Assembly: GCA_030737875.1 (NCBI GenBank)
Contig: CM060911.1
Coordinates: 91,656,599-91,720,598, forward strand
Source: Allium sativum
Taxonomy: Eukaryota > Streptophyta > Magnoliopsida > Asparagales > Amaryllidaceae
DNA: 64,000 nt
Direction of reading: 5' to 3'
Shown here: piece after piece, positions 1 to 12,869 of the stretch
Layout: the number at the start of each line of letters is the position of its first letter
Position numbering within the stretch: position 1 is the first letter of the stretch
Notes under the pieces: generated by a model
What the model saw: the letters and a program-made list of their open reading frames with translations, nothing else
Database searches by the model: none
What the model was told of the DNA's origin: nothing
Made by a program: the position numbers and the translations under genes

Positions 1-369
1 AAATTCTGACGATGAGTACTCAACCATCAGAATCATCTTCGGGCCACTAGAGTATGATTCTATATCTATCCAATATATTAAAACTTCGAATACACGCGGA
101 TCAGACGTATACGCAAAATCTTTATATACTGGACTGTCCAACTCAATATAAATAGGTAATCAGATACGAATAATTGATTTTAAATTTTCAAAACAAAGAA
201 TGTTTTCATTTGAAAAATATACTCTTCACACTCGTTCTAGGATACTACTGATCCCATCTCTAACGAGTCATTCCCATTGGATTTTACTAACCCAATATCT
301 GATGAATTCTTTCGTATGGTTCTAATGTGCCTTGTTCTCTGCTTTGTAAACCAAAGCTCTGATACCAAA
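1..369 (-). mobile_element. Element A1, internal region (PBS-proximal part)
   Basis: This is the PBS-side end of the internal region of a minus-strand family A element that continues left of the window. It aligns with the complete A2 internal region at 35654-36689 and with the inverted one at 27199-28241. Read on the minus strand it starts with the primer-binding site beside the LTR end at 370. No retrotransposon protein is encoded. One frame of about 45 codons on the minus strand (roughly positions 20-200) is open here and in the two other copies, with a shared pattern around Phe-Ala-Tyr-Thr and Tyr-Trp-Ile-Asp. It could be a vestige of gag or a chance open frame. Confidence 0.8.
356..367 (-). 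other. Primer-binding site of A1 (initiator tRNA-Met)
   Basis: On the minus strand this reads TGGTATCAGAGC, two bases inside the LTR end. It is complementary to the 3' end of plant initiator tRNA-Met, the usual minus-strand primer of plant LTR retrotransposons. It fixes the element's orientation and the LTR/internal boundary. Confidence 0.85.
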
Positions 370-3300
370 TGTGAAAACCCGTAACTTCCCCGTAAAGGAA
401 AGCGTCGGATAGTTCGAGAACAAGCCACAACAGAACACATACAGAAGAACGTTTCATTGTATATTACAACAGTGCATCAGATTACAAGAATATACAGAGT
501 ATAAAGGAATATTACACAGAAATATCAGAGATTTAAATTACATTTAAATACATAGCAGCGGAAAATAATACAAAGCACAACTAGAAGAGATATACGGATA
601 CAAAGCTTTCCGGATATCGTTCCAGCTGTAAACCAGGATCCTGTGAATATAAATCTGCAAAACCAAAACTACTAGCTGCCCGTGTCGAAAATAAGGGCAC
701 CCAGAGTTTAGGTTAAAACAATAAACTCCAGGTCAGTCATGTGACTGGTGTGAGAACTAAAACAGTTATTAGTCTTTATTTTCAAAGGTAAATCAAGGGA
801 CCACGCCGTATAACACGGAACGGGTTTCCTCCCAAGAATACCGGTGCATAAAACCAACAGCGCAATGCTAAATAAAGAAAGATGAAGCTGTTATAAGACC
901 CAGGTCCCATCACACAATGCAACGCAGTCGAGGATAGGGTTTTCCCTTATAACAGCCAAAGAATGCTTGATACGTTTAAAACAAATCATTTGATACTATA
1001 ATAAGTGCATAGTGTATAAAACAACTTCAAATCATAAGTATCAATCATAGGCGGCATGAACGGCCCATAACACTATGTCGCCATATATAAGTTTACAATC
1101 AAAACCGCAAATGTCGTATTTGGAAATTGGATTTCCATCTATGAACCGAGGCAAAAGATAGTCCTCAACCGATTCGAGACTGCCTAGCCCGAGTCTCAGG
1201 CAAGCGCGCAGGCAAGCCTTGGAGCGACAGGGCCGGTCCACCGACGTGGATTATTATACCTGAGCACTACGTTTCGCCGCCCTTTGGGGCGTAAGCGAGC
1301 CAACGAATGACTCCATCGGACCCGGATCGTCCGATCTAACCGAGGCGCCTCGCAACAGCAACAACCACATAAGTCAAACTCGTCAGGGCGTGTAAAACCA
1401 CTGACGCCACTTCTAGCTAGGAGGAAACGCAGGCCCTCCCTGAGGTCCGTCTCCCGTTTTTGGTTCATACCGGGTGTGAAACACGCGAGGTAAACGTTAC
1501 ACAAAGCTACGCCACAAAGGCCGTGCTTTGATCATCACCACAAGACTTTGCTTTTCAACAGAAGCCTTGATCATTTGCATCTTAGCATGCCACACAGGCA
1601 AACCATCCTATGCAACCGATATCAGTCACACCGAATGAAATCCGATGTCAGACACACAGTCCATTTACAAGTCCATCCTGGGTCTGAACGAAACCGGAGG
1701 CACCTAGTACCCCGCATATCCATCGATCTCCAAGTACGTCTGGACGATCACCAACTGTTTCCATCTTCTTGGGTGTACAGCCCAATCAAGATCATCAGTT
1801 ATCACCCAAACGACGTGAAGACCTCCGGTCTTCGACCATCGTCTTTATCTTCGACTTATCGTCGTATCAGTTATTCAGAATGGGATAAACCCGGTCTTTC
1901 CGAATAACTCGCGTATATTTTAAGTAAGTGTTACACAAACACAACATACGCCTCATTCCAATTCATTAGTCACTAACCGTAAATTAATCAAGAGAATAAT
2001 TTCCCAAATATTAACCCCGAAGGCCGAAACCAACATCAGATCAATATCCAGAAAACCATTCTGCTTGGCTAACCGACAGTTAGTTTCTAAATTTCACATT
2101 CATAGGGAAAGATTCCCATTAATTTTATCAAAGATAAATTCCTTGAATTTATTTTTTAATCCATTTTTGAATATCAATTCAAACTAGTCGGGATTAGCGA
2201 ACCTTACCGAAGTAATCATTTGTTTTAATTTCCCAATCCCAACCTATTCATCCCATGAAGTAAAACTGGTAATACTTCATATCTAACACCACAGTGTTAT
2301 CGGTAAATTCAATTACCATTTCACGTTCAAATCTAATTAAAGATTTAACTATCGCCTGGAGCAAAACTGGTGATACTCCATTTCGATTATTTCAATCTAA
2401 TTAAAGATTCATTAAAACTCCACTTAGTTTTAATCTTTGACTGGGTTAAAGAATCAGTGTCATTTAAAAACACGGTTCACGATAAACCCAAAATCACATT
2501 CATTAATCATCGGGTTAAAGAACGAGTGTTATTTAAAACACTGTCCACGATAAACCCAAAAATCAATATCGATTTAATTCCAATTAAATGTTATTTAATT
2601 GGTACACTTCATTAAATCTAAATAAAAAGATTTAATCTTTTCTCAACTGGGTTCAAGAACAGTGTTAGTGAAGACACCATTCACGACAAACCCAAATCAC
2701 ATTCGATATTCAATACAAGGCTCTGAATAGAAAATATATCGGCTTATATTCAATATCAAATTCTACGACTAACAAATGTCGTATTGGAAATAACGATATA
2801 AATATATATCTTTCAAATTTCCATAACAACACCTGTATAATCACGAATTCCAACATCGAAATATTCCGAAGACAATTTCGATTCAAATCCACTCCAATGC
2901 AATCATTGGAAATTTTGGTTACTTTTAAAACCCTTTTCGAATTCAATTTATTTATTTAAAAATAAATAGAATTATAATTCTAGTTCAAAACTAGTTCATT
3001 TCGATAAAAATCTATTTTTATCTTTTCAAATATGGAGTTTTTCATCCCAATTCTTTCTAAATCATTTCTTATGATTTTACACAAATTATTACTATTTTTA
3101 ATAATTTTATCAAGGCCCGTACAGTCGATTTCCAACAATGGCCATCGAACTGCACTTACAGCGACCTTTTTCGAATTTGATTTGGACGTATCTCCAAATC
3201 CAACCGTTAGATTTCAAATTTCTAATATTCATTAGAAAGCTCTTTTCGATACGAACCCAACGGTTCCGGTTTTAGGAGAATCCGACGGTCGGATCTCCCG

Positions 3301-3595
3301 TAATGTCCGTTTGAAATAAATGGTCGAAATTCGCGAACTGCCGCGGCGCGGCGCGTTCTATTCAGGCCATTATATTATATATAATATATATATATAATAT
3401 ATATATATATTTCGTCGATTTCTATTTAAAACGAATTATATAAATAGTTTTGAATTCGTTTCAAAAACATTTTCAACTTCCATTTCAATTCAAATCAAAA
3501 TGGAATTCTTCTTTATAAAATCGTTTCAAAATTCATTTTTATTCAATTCAAATTTCAATTCAATTTGAATTCATTTCAATTCGTTTTCAATTCAA

Positions 3596-3850
3596 TTTGA
3601 AATCGTTTTCAATTCAATTCATTTCGAAATCGTTTTCAATTCAATTCATTTCGAAATCGTTTTCAATTCAATTCATTTCGAAATCGTTTTCAATTCAATT
3701 CATTTCGAAATCGTTTTCAATTCAATTCATTTCGAAATCGTTTTCAATTCAATTCATTTCGAAATCGTTTTCAATTCAATTCATTTCGAAATCGTTTTCA
3801 ATTCAATTCATTTCGAAATCGTTTTCAATTCAATTCATTTCGAAATCACT
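3596..3850 (-). repeat. 27-bp tandem array in the A1 LTR
   Basis: About nine near-identical 27-bp units, each containing GAATTGAATTGAAAACG followed by ATTTCGAAAT on the minus strand. 27 is a multiple of three, so both strands show long open frames with a nine-residue periodicity; these are by-products of the repeat, not genes. The same array has about twenty units in A-inv (26640-27175), is a diffuse AATTGAA-rich tract in A2 (20880-21300), and has only a few degenerate units in A5 (about 59640-59770). Confidence 0.9.
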
Positions 3851-4752
3851 TTAAAATTGATATAAATATCGTTCACGTCAAAATGGCGTCAATCTAATCA
3901 ACACGGCTTCATAAATTTCTATTTTCAAATATTCTATTTCAAATATTTCTTTTCTTTCAAAATAGTTGTTATCAAAATATTTCGTTCAACACATGACCAA
4001 TCTCAATGAATGAGTACTGTCAACACATGAACTTTTATTTTATAATATTCTTTATTTTTCAAATTGGAATGAGGCCCAATCAATTACCATATAAAGTTAA
4101 TTATATGGATTTTCATACAACTCATGTATATCATAGTATTGAAAAATAATCAACCATCAACCAAAGTGCACTACACTGTATAAGCATCAAATATAAATAT
4201 TCAACGCTTACGACAGCCTGTCAATCAATCGATCGACATATTTAATCAATCAGGATGAGTGAACTTCAAATTTCATCCCAACACCCGTGTGGGGTTTCAA
4301 ACAATCAAACACCGATTTTTATTCGTGCAGTTGGGCGATGTGTAAAATTTATCGTCCCAATCAATGTCATTCAAATAAGTGTACATAAACAAACCATCTG
4401 GTTTGTAAATGAATATTTATTTATTCACTTCACTATTTTCATATTCACGTTAAAAATTATATTTTTAACGATAAAACATTTTATTTCAACCTATGAATTT
4501 CTATTCAATTCATTTACACAATAAAATGATATTTTTATTTTTCTAACATATTTTAGAAAATTTCGGCGGCATAACGGCACGATACTAGAAACGGGACGAG
4601 GCCTAGCCTTATCCCCGGTCTAGTGAAGGCCCACGCCATTCACACATCAATCAAATCAATTTCATCTCACCAAACAATTCAATTCAAACAAATAATTCAA
4701 CTAATCTATGCAACCAAACAAACAAGTCCATGGTCTGTGGACGATTGTGTCG

Positions 4753-4768
4753 GGTGCTACTAAGCACC
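4753..4768 (-). repeat. Conserved GGTGCT/AGCACC stem-loop (A1)
   Basis: A perfect 6-bp inverted repeat around a 4-base loop, reading GGTGCTTAGTAGCACC on the minus strand. It is present in every family A LTR that covers this point: 19727, 25747 (one stem base changed), 39122, 54691 and 60544. It follows a TATATATA tract and an upstream GTGAGAA...TTCTCAC hairpin. Its conservation beside fast-changing arrays suggests a function, but the function is unknown. Confidence 0.7.
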
Positions 4769-4934
4769 GTCTGCATCCTAGTATATATATATATAACTAG
4801 AAAAATTAAATTGAAAGGTGAGAAATTCTCACTTTTAGCAATCCAACCATCTCGACTCTTCTTTTGCAGAAGTCTTCGTCGTTTCGCCTTTTTGTCACCT
4901 TCGTTGCTGCTTTCACTACATACGTAAAAATCAC

Positions 4935-5450
4935 ATTTTTACTTCGCTATTCAATATATAAAAATCGAATTTTTATTTCGATGTTCAATATATAAAAATC
5001 GAATTTTTATTTCAAAGTTCAATATATAAAAATCGAATTTTTATTTCAAAGTTCAATATATAAAAATCGAATTTTTATTTCAAAGTTCAATATATAAAAA
5101 TCGAATTTTTATTTCAAAGTTCAATATATAAAAATCGAATTTTTATTTCAAAGTTCAATATATAAAAATCGAATTTTTATTTCAAAGTTCAATATATAAA
5201 AATCGAATTTTTATTTCAAAGTTCAATATATAAAAATCGAATTTTTATTTCAAAGTTCAATATATAAAAATCGAATTTTTATTTCAAAGTTCAATATATA
5301 AAAATCGAATTTTTAGTTCGAAGTTCAATATATAAAAATCGAATTTTTAGTTCGAAGTTCTATATATAAAAATCGAATTTTTACTTCAAAGTTCAGTATA
5401 TAAAAATCATATTCTTATTTCGAAGTTCAATAGATAAAAATTCTATTTTT
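4935..5450 (-). repeat. 34-bp minisatellite in the A1 LTR
   Basis: About fifteen units of 34 bp. Each has the near-palindromic core TAAAAATTCGATTTTTA followed by TATATTGAA on the minus strand. The right-hand units (after about 5320) are increasingly diverged, so homogenisation is strongest in the centre. The same position in A-inv and A2 holds the same unit, while A3 carries mainly an unrelated 23-bp unit. Confidence 0.88.
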
Positions 5451-5595
5451 CTATCGATGTTCAACATATAAGAATTCTATTTTTCTATCGATGTTCAACA
5501 TATAAGAATTCTATTTTTCTATCGAAGTTCGACATATGAAAATTCTATTTTTCTTCCTTGAAAAATCCTATCATCTCGTTTATAAAAATCAAAGC

Positions 5596-5621
5596 TTTTT
5601 TTTTTTTTTTTTTTTTTTTTT
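5596..5621. repeat. Poly-T tract
   Basis: An uninterrupted run of about 26 T on the plus strand, between the 34-bp array and a TTTTAAA-rich stretch of the A1 LTR. It is a length-unstable homopolymer. Confidence 0.9.
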
Positions 5622-5876
5622 AATCAATTCAGTTTTAATCTTTTAAAAATCAGTTTTTAAATTATGTTAAAAATCAGTTTTTAATACTCTTTAAAATTTA
5701 CAGTTTTAAACTTTTTAAAATTTACAGTTTTAAACTAAAATCAATTTTCAGTTTTAACCTAAAACCAATTTTCAGTTTTTATCTAAAATCAGTTTTCAGT
5801 TTTTTTTTGTTTTTTAAAAAATCCTATTTAATTTTAAACTCTAAAATAAAAATAAAATAAAAGTAAAAATAGGAAT

Positions 5877-6215
5877 GCTTACCGTATGCGAAGAGGGGGA
5901 GGCCATCGGCTTCGTCGAGGGGGGGGGGGGCATCGGCTTCGTCGAGGGGGGGGCCATCGGCTTCGTCGAGGGGGGGGCTTGGATTCGCGACTGGGGTCTC
6001 GCGATTGGAGATGGGGGGTTTCGGGACTGGAGGGAGAAGGCGGAGAGAGGAGGAGAGAAGCGGCGGTGGAAGAGGAAGCTGAGGAGGGAGTTGCGGCGAG
6101 CAGCGGTGGTGGTGGAAGGCTGGAGGAGGAGCGCGATTTTCTTCATCTTTTTTTTTTTTTTTTTATTTTGTTTTAGATCTGAACGGATTTCTAACGGGGG
6201 GGGGGGGCCTGGAGT
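5877..6215 (-). promoter_or_regulatory. GC-rich leader-like block with donor-like GTAAGC (A1)
   Basis: Read on the minus strand, an AT-rich stretch is followed by a pyrimidine-rich patch (CTCCCCTTTATAC), then a C-rich block, then GGTAAGC at 5882-5877. The C-rich block includes three short repeats of a unit that on the plus strand reads CATCGGCTTCGTCGAGG. The arrangement (AT-rich, pyrimidine patch, GC-rich, splice donor) resembles a plant core promoter with a first exon. Open frames here are low-complexity and I do not treat them as genes. Confidence 0.5.
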
Positions 6216-7144
6216 ATAAAGGGGAGAAGATAATAATATTTTTTTTTTATTATTATTTAATTATTAAAAAGTTGACTTTTACATATGACCTCGAAACGAG
6301 GCCCACCGCCTGCCGTCCATAGCGTATTACCCCCATTCCGAACACAATGGGATATGTATCACAAGCTGATTCTATCGTTGCAATCAGTTTCCATTGAATT
6401 TACATTTAAATCTTTATATTGAATTTTAAACGCACATTTCAAATTACCGGGGTCACATACTAACTAGAAAAATTCCAGAAAAATATTTTCTAGCTTCGTA
6501 TTGACGATACGGTCCTAACAAAACTAATTTCGTCGAATTCTGAGACCGTCTGAAAAATGGCCATTTTCCAGTCGATTAAAATCAACTGAAACTGGTCAAA
6601 CGCGTTTTCCTTTGCCACGCTCACATATTGATTCGAAAAATTATGAAATTTGAAACCTAGCAATAACTTAACACCACGGACCCAACAAAACTGGTTTCGT
6701 CGAAATCCGAGGTCATTTGCAAAATTGCTATTTTTAAGGGCCTTATATATATATAAATTCCACAGCGACTATTTCTAATTTTAAACTGGACATATCTTAT
6801 CATTTCTAAGATGAAATCTCAGTTTGTTAACTTCGTTACAAAGATATAGTTATACAGATTCAAATATTTCTTGTTTCGTTCAATTCTGACTTATATTGAA
6901 TTCTGTATATTCATTTGAAATTAGAAATCGAATTTTCGAACTACCGCGCCATTTTCAATTCCATTTATAATTATATATAATTATATATATTCTAACGACG
7001 ACGCGTATAAATATATACGTCGAATTATATTCAAAATAAATTTTCGTCGATATTATTTAAAATAATTCATTTTAAATAATCAAAATTCGCTAAAATGGCC
7101 AAAATAAAAATTTTAAACTGGCCCAGATTTTCCGGGTTGTTACA

Positions 7145-10025
7145 AATATAGATTTTAAATATATTATTTTAATTGAGTTTATAGAAAAGGGAAATTAAAC
7201 CAACCACATATGGTTGTTTTGATCATTATTTTTATATCAAAATCTGCCGTGTGCGAAGCACGTGCTTCATCTTAATTATGATCTAGGAAACTAGTTCTCG
7301 TGTTTTGATAAGCAAGTGGACAAGAGTTAACGTAACGATTAATTATTTTATAAACAATTAAAATGAGATTTTCTTCGATTGATTATTATTTAAATAATAA
7401 TCAAGTGGAATCATTTAAATAAGCGGAAAGATGAATTAAAGACTTGATTAACAAAGTTAATCATGTTAGAGTCGACTAAGCCAGCTATTTTGACTAAAAT
7501 GGAATTTCTAAATTTATTTATTTAGTGGAAATGTCAAATGGTTAAGTAAAACATTTTTAAATGATGATATTTGTTAAATAATGATCAAAGTGGTATCTTG
7601 AGATTGAAAAGGTATAAATGAATGGTTATGTAGTTTTAAACCATTGGTTATAATAAATTGATGTTTCTAAGCAACTTTATTAACTAATAATAAGTTAAGT
7701 TTAATTCAAAGTTTTAATTAAATCCTTAATGGGGTTTTATTTTGAATGGATTTATAAAACCGAAGTTTTATTGAATATTATTGGAAAGTGTATTAGAAAT
7801 GACATATGAATGGGAACGAAATGGAAACGAAAATGGAAATCCAGGTTTGAATTAAAATGGTTAGGCAAATTGAGTTATAAGGGTGTAATACAAATTCTCC
7901 ATATTGAATGAGAGGTGGGGTTTTATCAGGATATAACTAAAATGAAATTTGTTTTGATAATGGAAATGAGTGTGGGGTTTTGGTATTACATATGATATTA
8001 TCTTAAGATAAGAACGTTGTTGATCAAGGTCTGAGAGGTAAATTAACTACCCCAACTTGAACGACTTCGGGATTATCGGAGGATGGTATTAGTTTTGATG
8101 GTAAAGAGGTTAGCGTAATCTATTTTGAAAATAATAGTATAACGTTTTTTTGGGAATATATAAATGGGGTTCCAAAGAAAAAGGAAAAAAAAGGGGTTTG
8201 AGATATGAAATTATATTTCCATGATAAAGGGAAAAAGGGATTTTGAAAATATAGCGATATTTTCAAAGAAGAGAAACGAGATTTGGAATGGGTTTATCAT
8301 GAAAAGGAAAGTGGCGATTAGAGTTTCAAATAACAAAACATAAGAGATATCGTAACGATCGTTCAAAATGATAAGTTAAATGGTTTCCCAAGTATATTAG
8401 CAAATAAGTAACATTGTGGAAATGTTTTGGAAGGATAGAAAAGGGAAAACTGGACATGTCTTAAGATATTTTCCTATATATTTAATGAAATGATTTGAGA
8501 ATAATTACATATTAAAATGATTTGAGAATATTGTGGATTAAAACTGATTTATTATTTTTAAAGTCCAAGTGATGCCATATAAACCAATGGACTTGTTTTT
8601 ATTTATATGTTTTTTTATTTTGATAGTTAAATAACCGACTATCAAAAATTTGGTCCAACATTATTGGTACGGAAAGACCGGGATCGAATTTATATTCGAA
8701 AACCATTCCAATCAATGAATACGAAAACGTAGAAGATGTTGGTCGAGATGGAGCAAGTGAAGACCGTAAATCTTCATGAATGGAAGGACTATTGTTGGGT
8801 TCTCTAGCTGATCCCTAGAGATATTTTGACAATGATTCTGTCAAGAGTGAAATCTACGGATTGCAAGGACTGCTCGCTACTGATCTATAGGGTGATTCCT
8901 AGGATGTGGTAGGAGGGTGCCTTCGGTTCATCCTGTTCCTGGATGACGTGTATGGACGATGTGAACAGTGGCCAGATGTTCCAAAAGTCGATTATAACCT
9001 CAAGCCTCATCAACCGGGAATGACAAAAATCGGGCAGGCAGCATGGCTATGTGGGTCGCTCCCATTAGGGTGTATAATCACCTATCTAGAGAAAATACTT
9101 TTGCTTCTTTAATCTATCGATGATGTCCCGTTTCGGGAGAGACGGTGGGTCGCACCCAACCGTTGGTGATATACATTCGATACACTCAAGCAAAATGAGT
9201 GGTCGGTCATGTGTGGGCCGGGTTGCAAGACGTTCTTGTTGAACCCAGTGTATTCGCCTATAGAGATACACTATCGGCAGGTGGTCCCATACCTTGTCAT
9301 AGTCAAAATCCAATCTCCAATAAGTGCCCGCGGTTTTGATTGTATGCTATGTATGTGGTGCGTGAGATGCAAGCGTTCCACTAGCTTGATATTTACTTGT
9401 ATTTAGACACTATTATAATATCAAAAAAGGATATTGATTTCAAAACTGTTTTGGGTTATCGTAAGGTAAAAACCGTCCGTATTTATGTGTGGATTTGGTC
9501 TTACGATTATCCATTTCTTTCGAAAGGATTTAACTTTAAAATCAAGTTGTGTGATACCCTTAATACTGTGCGAGTTTTACTCACTCTGGTTCACCAGACT
9601 GACCCGGTGTTTTGTAAATGCTCGGGTTAGACCGGGTGTACAGGTTCAGGTTATCGGATGCTGCGAAGTCCAAGGACGAGCTGAAGGTGTTCAGACGTAT
9701 GATATTATCTTGTATTATTCCGCTGGGTGATGTATGTGAGGACAGGTTATTATAACTGTCCCAGTGTATTGATGTACTTTGATGATTTGTAAGTTTTATT
9801 TCAAAGCTCTCAATAAGGTTTATTTATATATTATATTTTGTTCCGCTGCAATGTGAGACTCTGTGATGTGTTGGTTCTTCTTATTCTTCTATTCTAACTT
9901 TCTTTCTTTCTTATCTCACCCTCTAAATTCTTTCTTATAGCCTTCTGGGGTTTTTGGATACTTGAGTTCTGGACAAGAGATGTGTAAATGTCAGTATTCA
10001 AGTGTCGAATTTCCCGGATCGCTAC
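7145..10025 (+). mobile_element. Family D LTR remnant (related to family C)
   Basis: This is the right-hand part of another long LTR into which A1 inserted. It shares ordered blocks with the family C LTR: the AAGGTCTGAGAGGTAA block (about 8024; C at 43828), a block around two 'actatc' motifs with GGAGAGACCGG-like sequence (about 8630; C at 44294), a block containing AAAATCGGGCAGGCAGCATG (about 9026; C at 44723), and the TTCCGCTG motif near the end (about 9840). It ends GGATCGCTACA at 10025 with no primer-binding site after it, so it is the outer end of a 3' LTR or a solo LTR. Most of the first 1.5 kb has no clear match to C. I see no coding capacity. Confidence 0.65.
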
Positions 10026-11924
10026 AAAGAAAATGACACCATTTTAGCGCATTAAAATCTTCATCAAAGCGTAATTGAGAGCCTAAATCTTGTAAATATC
10101 ACTCTTCCATCAATAATTGCCAGTATTTCCAACCTTCCAACACCGCATATAGTTTGCCGAATTGCTCCAGTATGGAATTGATGGAACTGAAGTGGTAACA
10201 AACTCAAGATTCGTGTTTTGGTTGAACATCATAAGCTGATAAGAATTCAATTATGGAGCAATCAGTTTAAAATTGATTGAGCTTGAGGACTTGTTAGTAT
10301 TTGCTTGTGGATTTTAAAAACATGATGTACTCGGTTGCTTTTGATTTTACTAGTTCTTAATCTTATAGTAGTCATGGTACAAAATGCCTTTTTCCAACAT
10401 AGATTATTTAATTCCTGAGATTCGAATGTATATTATGTATGAATTATTGTCTCATTTTTTGATCTTAAAGTAGTTAATGGTGCTATTATTCCTATTCTTA
10501 GTCGTTATTTATGCATCGGTTGGTTTTCGAGAATTATATGTAATAGAGAATTTTTTTTTATATAAACATACTTACGAGACGGTGCATAAAACTGTAGAAA
10601 AGAGTTTGATCGAGTTGTTGATCAATTAGCACTCCACATTTACAGTTAGGCACTTTAGATTTGTTCATACTTACAGCAGCTGCTAGGACATGGAAAAAAA
10701 AGGGAATATGTTAATGTATGTAGTGTCATTTTTCTTCTGGCATAGGTACGTTGTATTTGATAGTTTTGTAACATTTTTATCTGCTTGTTTATCTTTTTCG
10801 AAGTTGCATCTGTCAACAGTTTAAATACTTGTAAATATATTTACCCTTGGCCAACATATTCAAAATAAAAATGAACATTATTTTACTAGTGCTCGTTTTT
10901 AGTGATGTCACGGTAAATACGTTAAAAATCGCTGGTTCTATTTGACTGCATATGCTTGGTATATTTATAGAACTATAAATTTTGTATGAATGTCCGACAT
11001 TCGTTCGTGTTCATGACCAAATATGTCCATCCGATTCTCATTTAAAACACCAATTAAGACAATAAAATTTGTACGAGAAAAAAATCATGTTTGGTCAATG
11101 CTCGTTCGAATTCGTCCAAATTCCTTGTAATTCGATATTTAATTGAGATTAAATTTAATAAAAAGTATATGATATAAATGGTCATGTCCGACCTGTCCGC
11201 TTGTGTACGTATTCATAAAACATGTGTCTTTGTCCGACAGATGACATGAATTAAGACAACAAAATTTATTCGAGAAATTTTTTTGATTGATCCATGTTCT
11301 AATATATATTTTTTAGGATAGAAACTGAACACACTTTTGTGCAATCTGGCCCGATCGATTTACACCTAAATATATTCGTAATATATTTAAAATGTAATAT
11401 ATTACATGAGAAATATGTTTTAAATATACGAGCTATTAAAAGCCTACAAATGCTTGTATTACACTAGCTTTAAATTATACTATCTACTTGTAATAGTTTT
11501 GAGTTTTGGTTGTATGTCCTATTTACTAATTGTAATCCATTTTACTGGATATACAAATTTATTTAAAGCCATTATAATTGCATATACTATATTATCTATT
11601 GTGCGATGATTTATGTATGTGTTGTGACTCATTCGAATCAATACATTGATAGTATATTCTTATCTCAAGTTGATTTACATGTAAAATTCTGTTTAATTAA
11701 ATTTCTACTTTATTAATTACTATATCTAATTTTTCAAAAAAAGAAATCTAATTTGAAATATGTTTTAGCATATAATTTTATATATTATATTTAACACGTT
11801 AACGGTCGGTTTTCCCACCGTTGTACGGTAATACTAGTTTACATCCCTTTTTTCTTTTCCTGTTTTACAAATTTCTTACCTCAATCAATTTTCTTTATTT
11901 TATGTGTGGAAACATTAGGATCAT
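10026..11924. other. Low-copy intergenic sequence, no gene seen
   Basis: AT-rich sequence with no frame that looks like a gene and no match to the A, C or D families. One short motif occurs twice about 200 bp apart: 'aattaagaca' followed by 'aaaattt', then a GTACGAG- or ATTCGAG-like string, at about 11053 and 11251. This may be an old local duplication. Near 11797-11826 there is an AACGGT/ACCGTT inverted repeat with a short loop. Confidence 0.5.
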
Positions 11925-12010
11925 ACCAAGGACTCTAATGGCTAAAGAGGTGATCTTGGCTTAAAATTCATATCTGATAAAAGTCAAAGGTTTCATTCTC
12001 ATATTTTGTT
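11925..12010 (+). repeat. Possible decayed tRNA-derived SINE head
   Basis: TGGCTAAAGAGG (about 11939) resembles the A box of an RNA polymerase III promoter, and AAGGTTTCATTC, about 50 bases further on, resembles a B box. This spacing is typical of tRNA-derived plant SINEs. I cannot define a 3' tail or target-site duplication, and both boxes have mismatches, so chance resemblance is quite possible. Confidence 0.25.
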
Positions 12011-12293
12011 CATTATGTAGTTAATTGGAGGAACATATGGGGGTAGTGAAAGAAGTGAGCGACATGCATCAAAGAAAGGCAGAAATGGCTAAGCACTCTG
12101 ATGCATTCATTACATTATCTAGTTAATTTTTATTCATTATGTTACAAATTTTATTTTATCTTTCCTTCGTTTTATATTTTCTGATATTATTCTACTACAT
12201 TCCCAAGTGGTTACGGAGCATTAGAAAAGCTACTTGAAGTTATAACATAGGCTCAGCTTGGCATCCATAGAAAACTGGTAAGTGATAATTGAA

Positions 12294-12297
<4 letters not shown>

Positions 12298-12327
<30 letters not shown>
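12298..12327. repeat. (TA)n microsatellite
   Basis: About fifteen TA dinucleotides in low-copy sequence. Confidence 0.95.
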
Positions 12328-12329
<2 letters not shown>

Positions 12330-12531
12330 CGCTTGTATTAATTTATTTCATACTTGTGTAAATTAATTGCAGTTGATTAACATTAATTAACATTAGATTA
12401 TACAAGGTAGCATTTATAAATGGTAACATTTGTATAAATTAATTGATTAAATAAATGGTTAACATTAAATGGTATCATGTTAATTTATGTTAATTTACAT
12501 ATTCAATGGTACCATGTTAATTTACATATAA

Positions 12532-12690
12532 ATTAACGTAAATTAATATGGCATCATTTCTTACATGGTAACATATTATTTGTATAAATGGTTACATGGT
12601 AGCATTTACATATAAATTAACATAAATTATTATGGCATCATTTCTTATATGGTAACATATTATTTGTATAAATGGTTACATGGTAGCATT
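12532..12690. repeat. Two-copy tandem repeat, about 76 bp
   Basis: Two adjacent copies containing, in order, ATGGCATCATTTCTTA, ATGGTAACATATTATTTG and GGTTACATGGTAGCATTT. Diverged pieces (GGTAACAT, GGTAGCAT, AATTAACGT) are scattered from about 12360 to 12870, so this is the best-preserved part of a wider decayed array of about 500 bp. No gene is seen in it. Confidence 0.75.
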
Positions 12691-12869
12691 TATTAACGTT
12701 AATAACTGCTTGCACTTGTATAAATTAACGTTACTCAACATCATAATTGTATAAATTAACATAAAATAACATGTTACCATTTAATGTTAGTTAACGCTAA
12801 AACAAATATGGAATAAATCATAACATAATAATGTTTGCGTTAATTTATTTCATACTTTTATATGTTAAC

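Larger units (their letters stand above)
370..7144 (-). mobile_element. Complete family A LTR (5' LTR of A1), 6,775 bp
   Basis: On the minus strand this LTR runs from TGTAACAACCCGG (ending at 7144) to CGGGTTTTCACA (at 370). It is the only family A LTR here not interrupted by another element, so it is the reference copy. In LTR order it holds: the LTR start with a GCGCGGTAGTTCG box; a conserved CCCATT...AATGGG hairpin; a GC-rich block ending in a donor-like GTAAGC; an array of 34-bp units; a GTGAGAA hairpin; a GGTGCT/AGCACC hairpin; an array of 27-bp units; a very GC-rich GCCGCGG box; and a more conserved last 3.2 kb. It encodes no transposition protein. An LTR of this size next to an internal region of about 1 kb is highly atypical. 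The first five bases beyond its right end are AATAT; the matching duplication would lie outside the window. Confidence 0.88.

Noticed and set aside
1548..1907. Antisense 119-codon frame, also open at 57758-58114
   Set aside because: It lies antisense in the conserved 3' half of the A LTR, where DNA identity is high anyway; it is not preserved as a long frame in A-inv, and no domain is seen.
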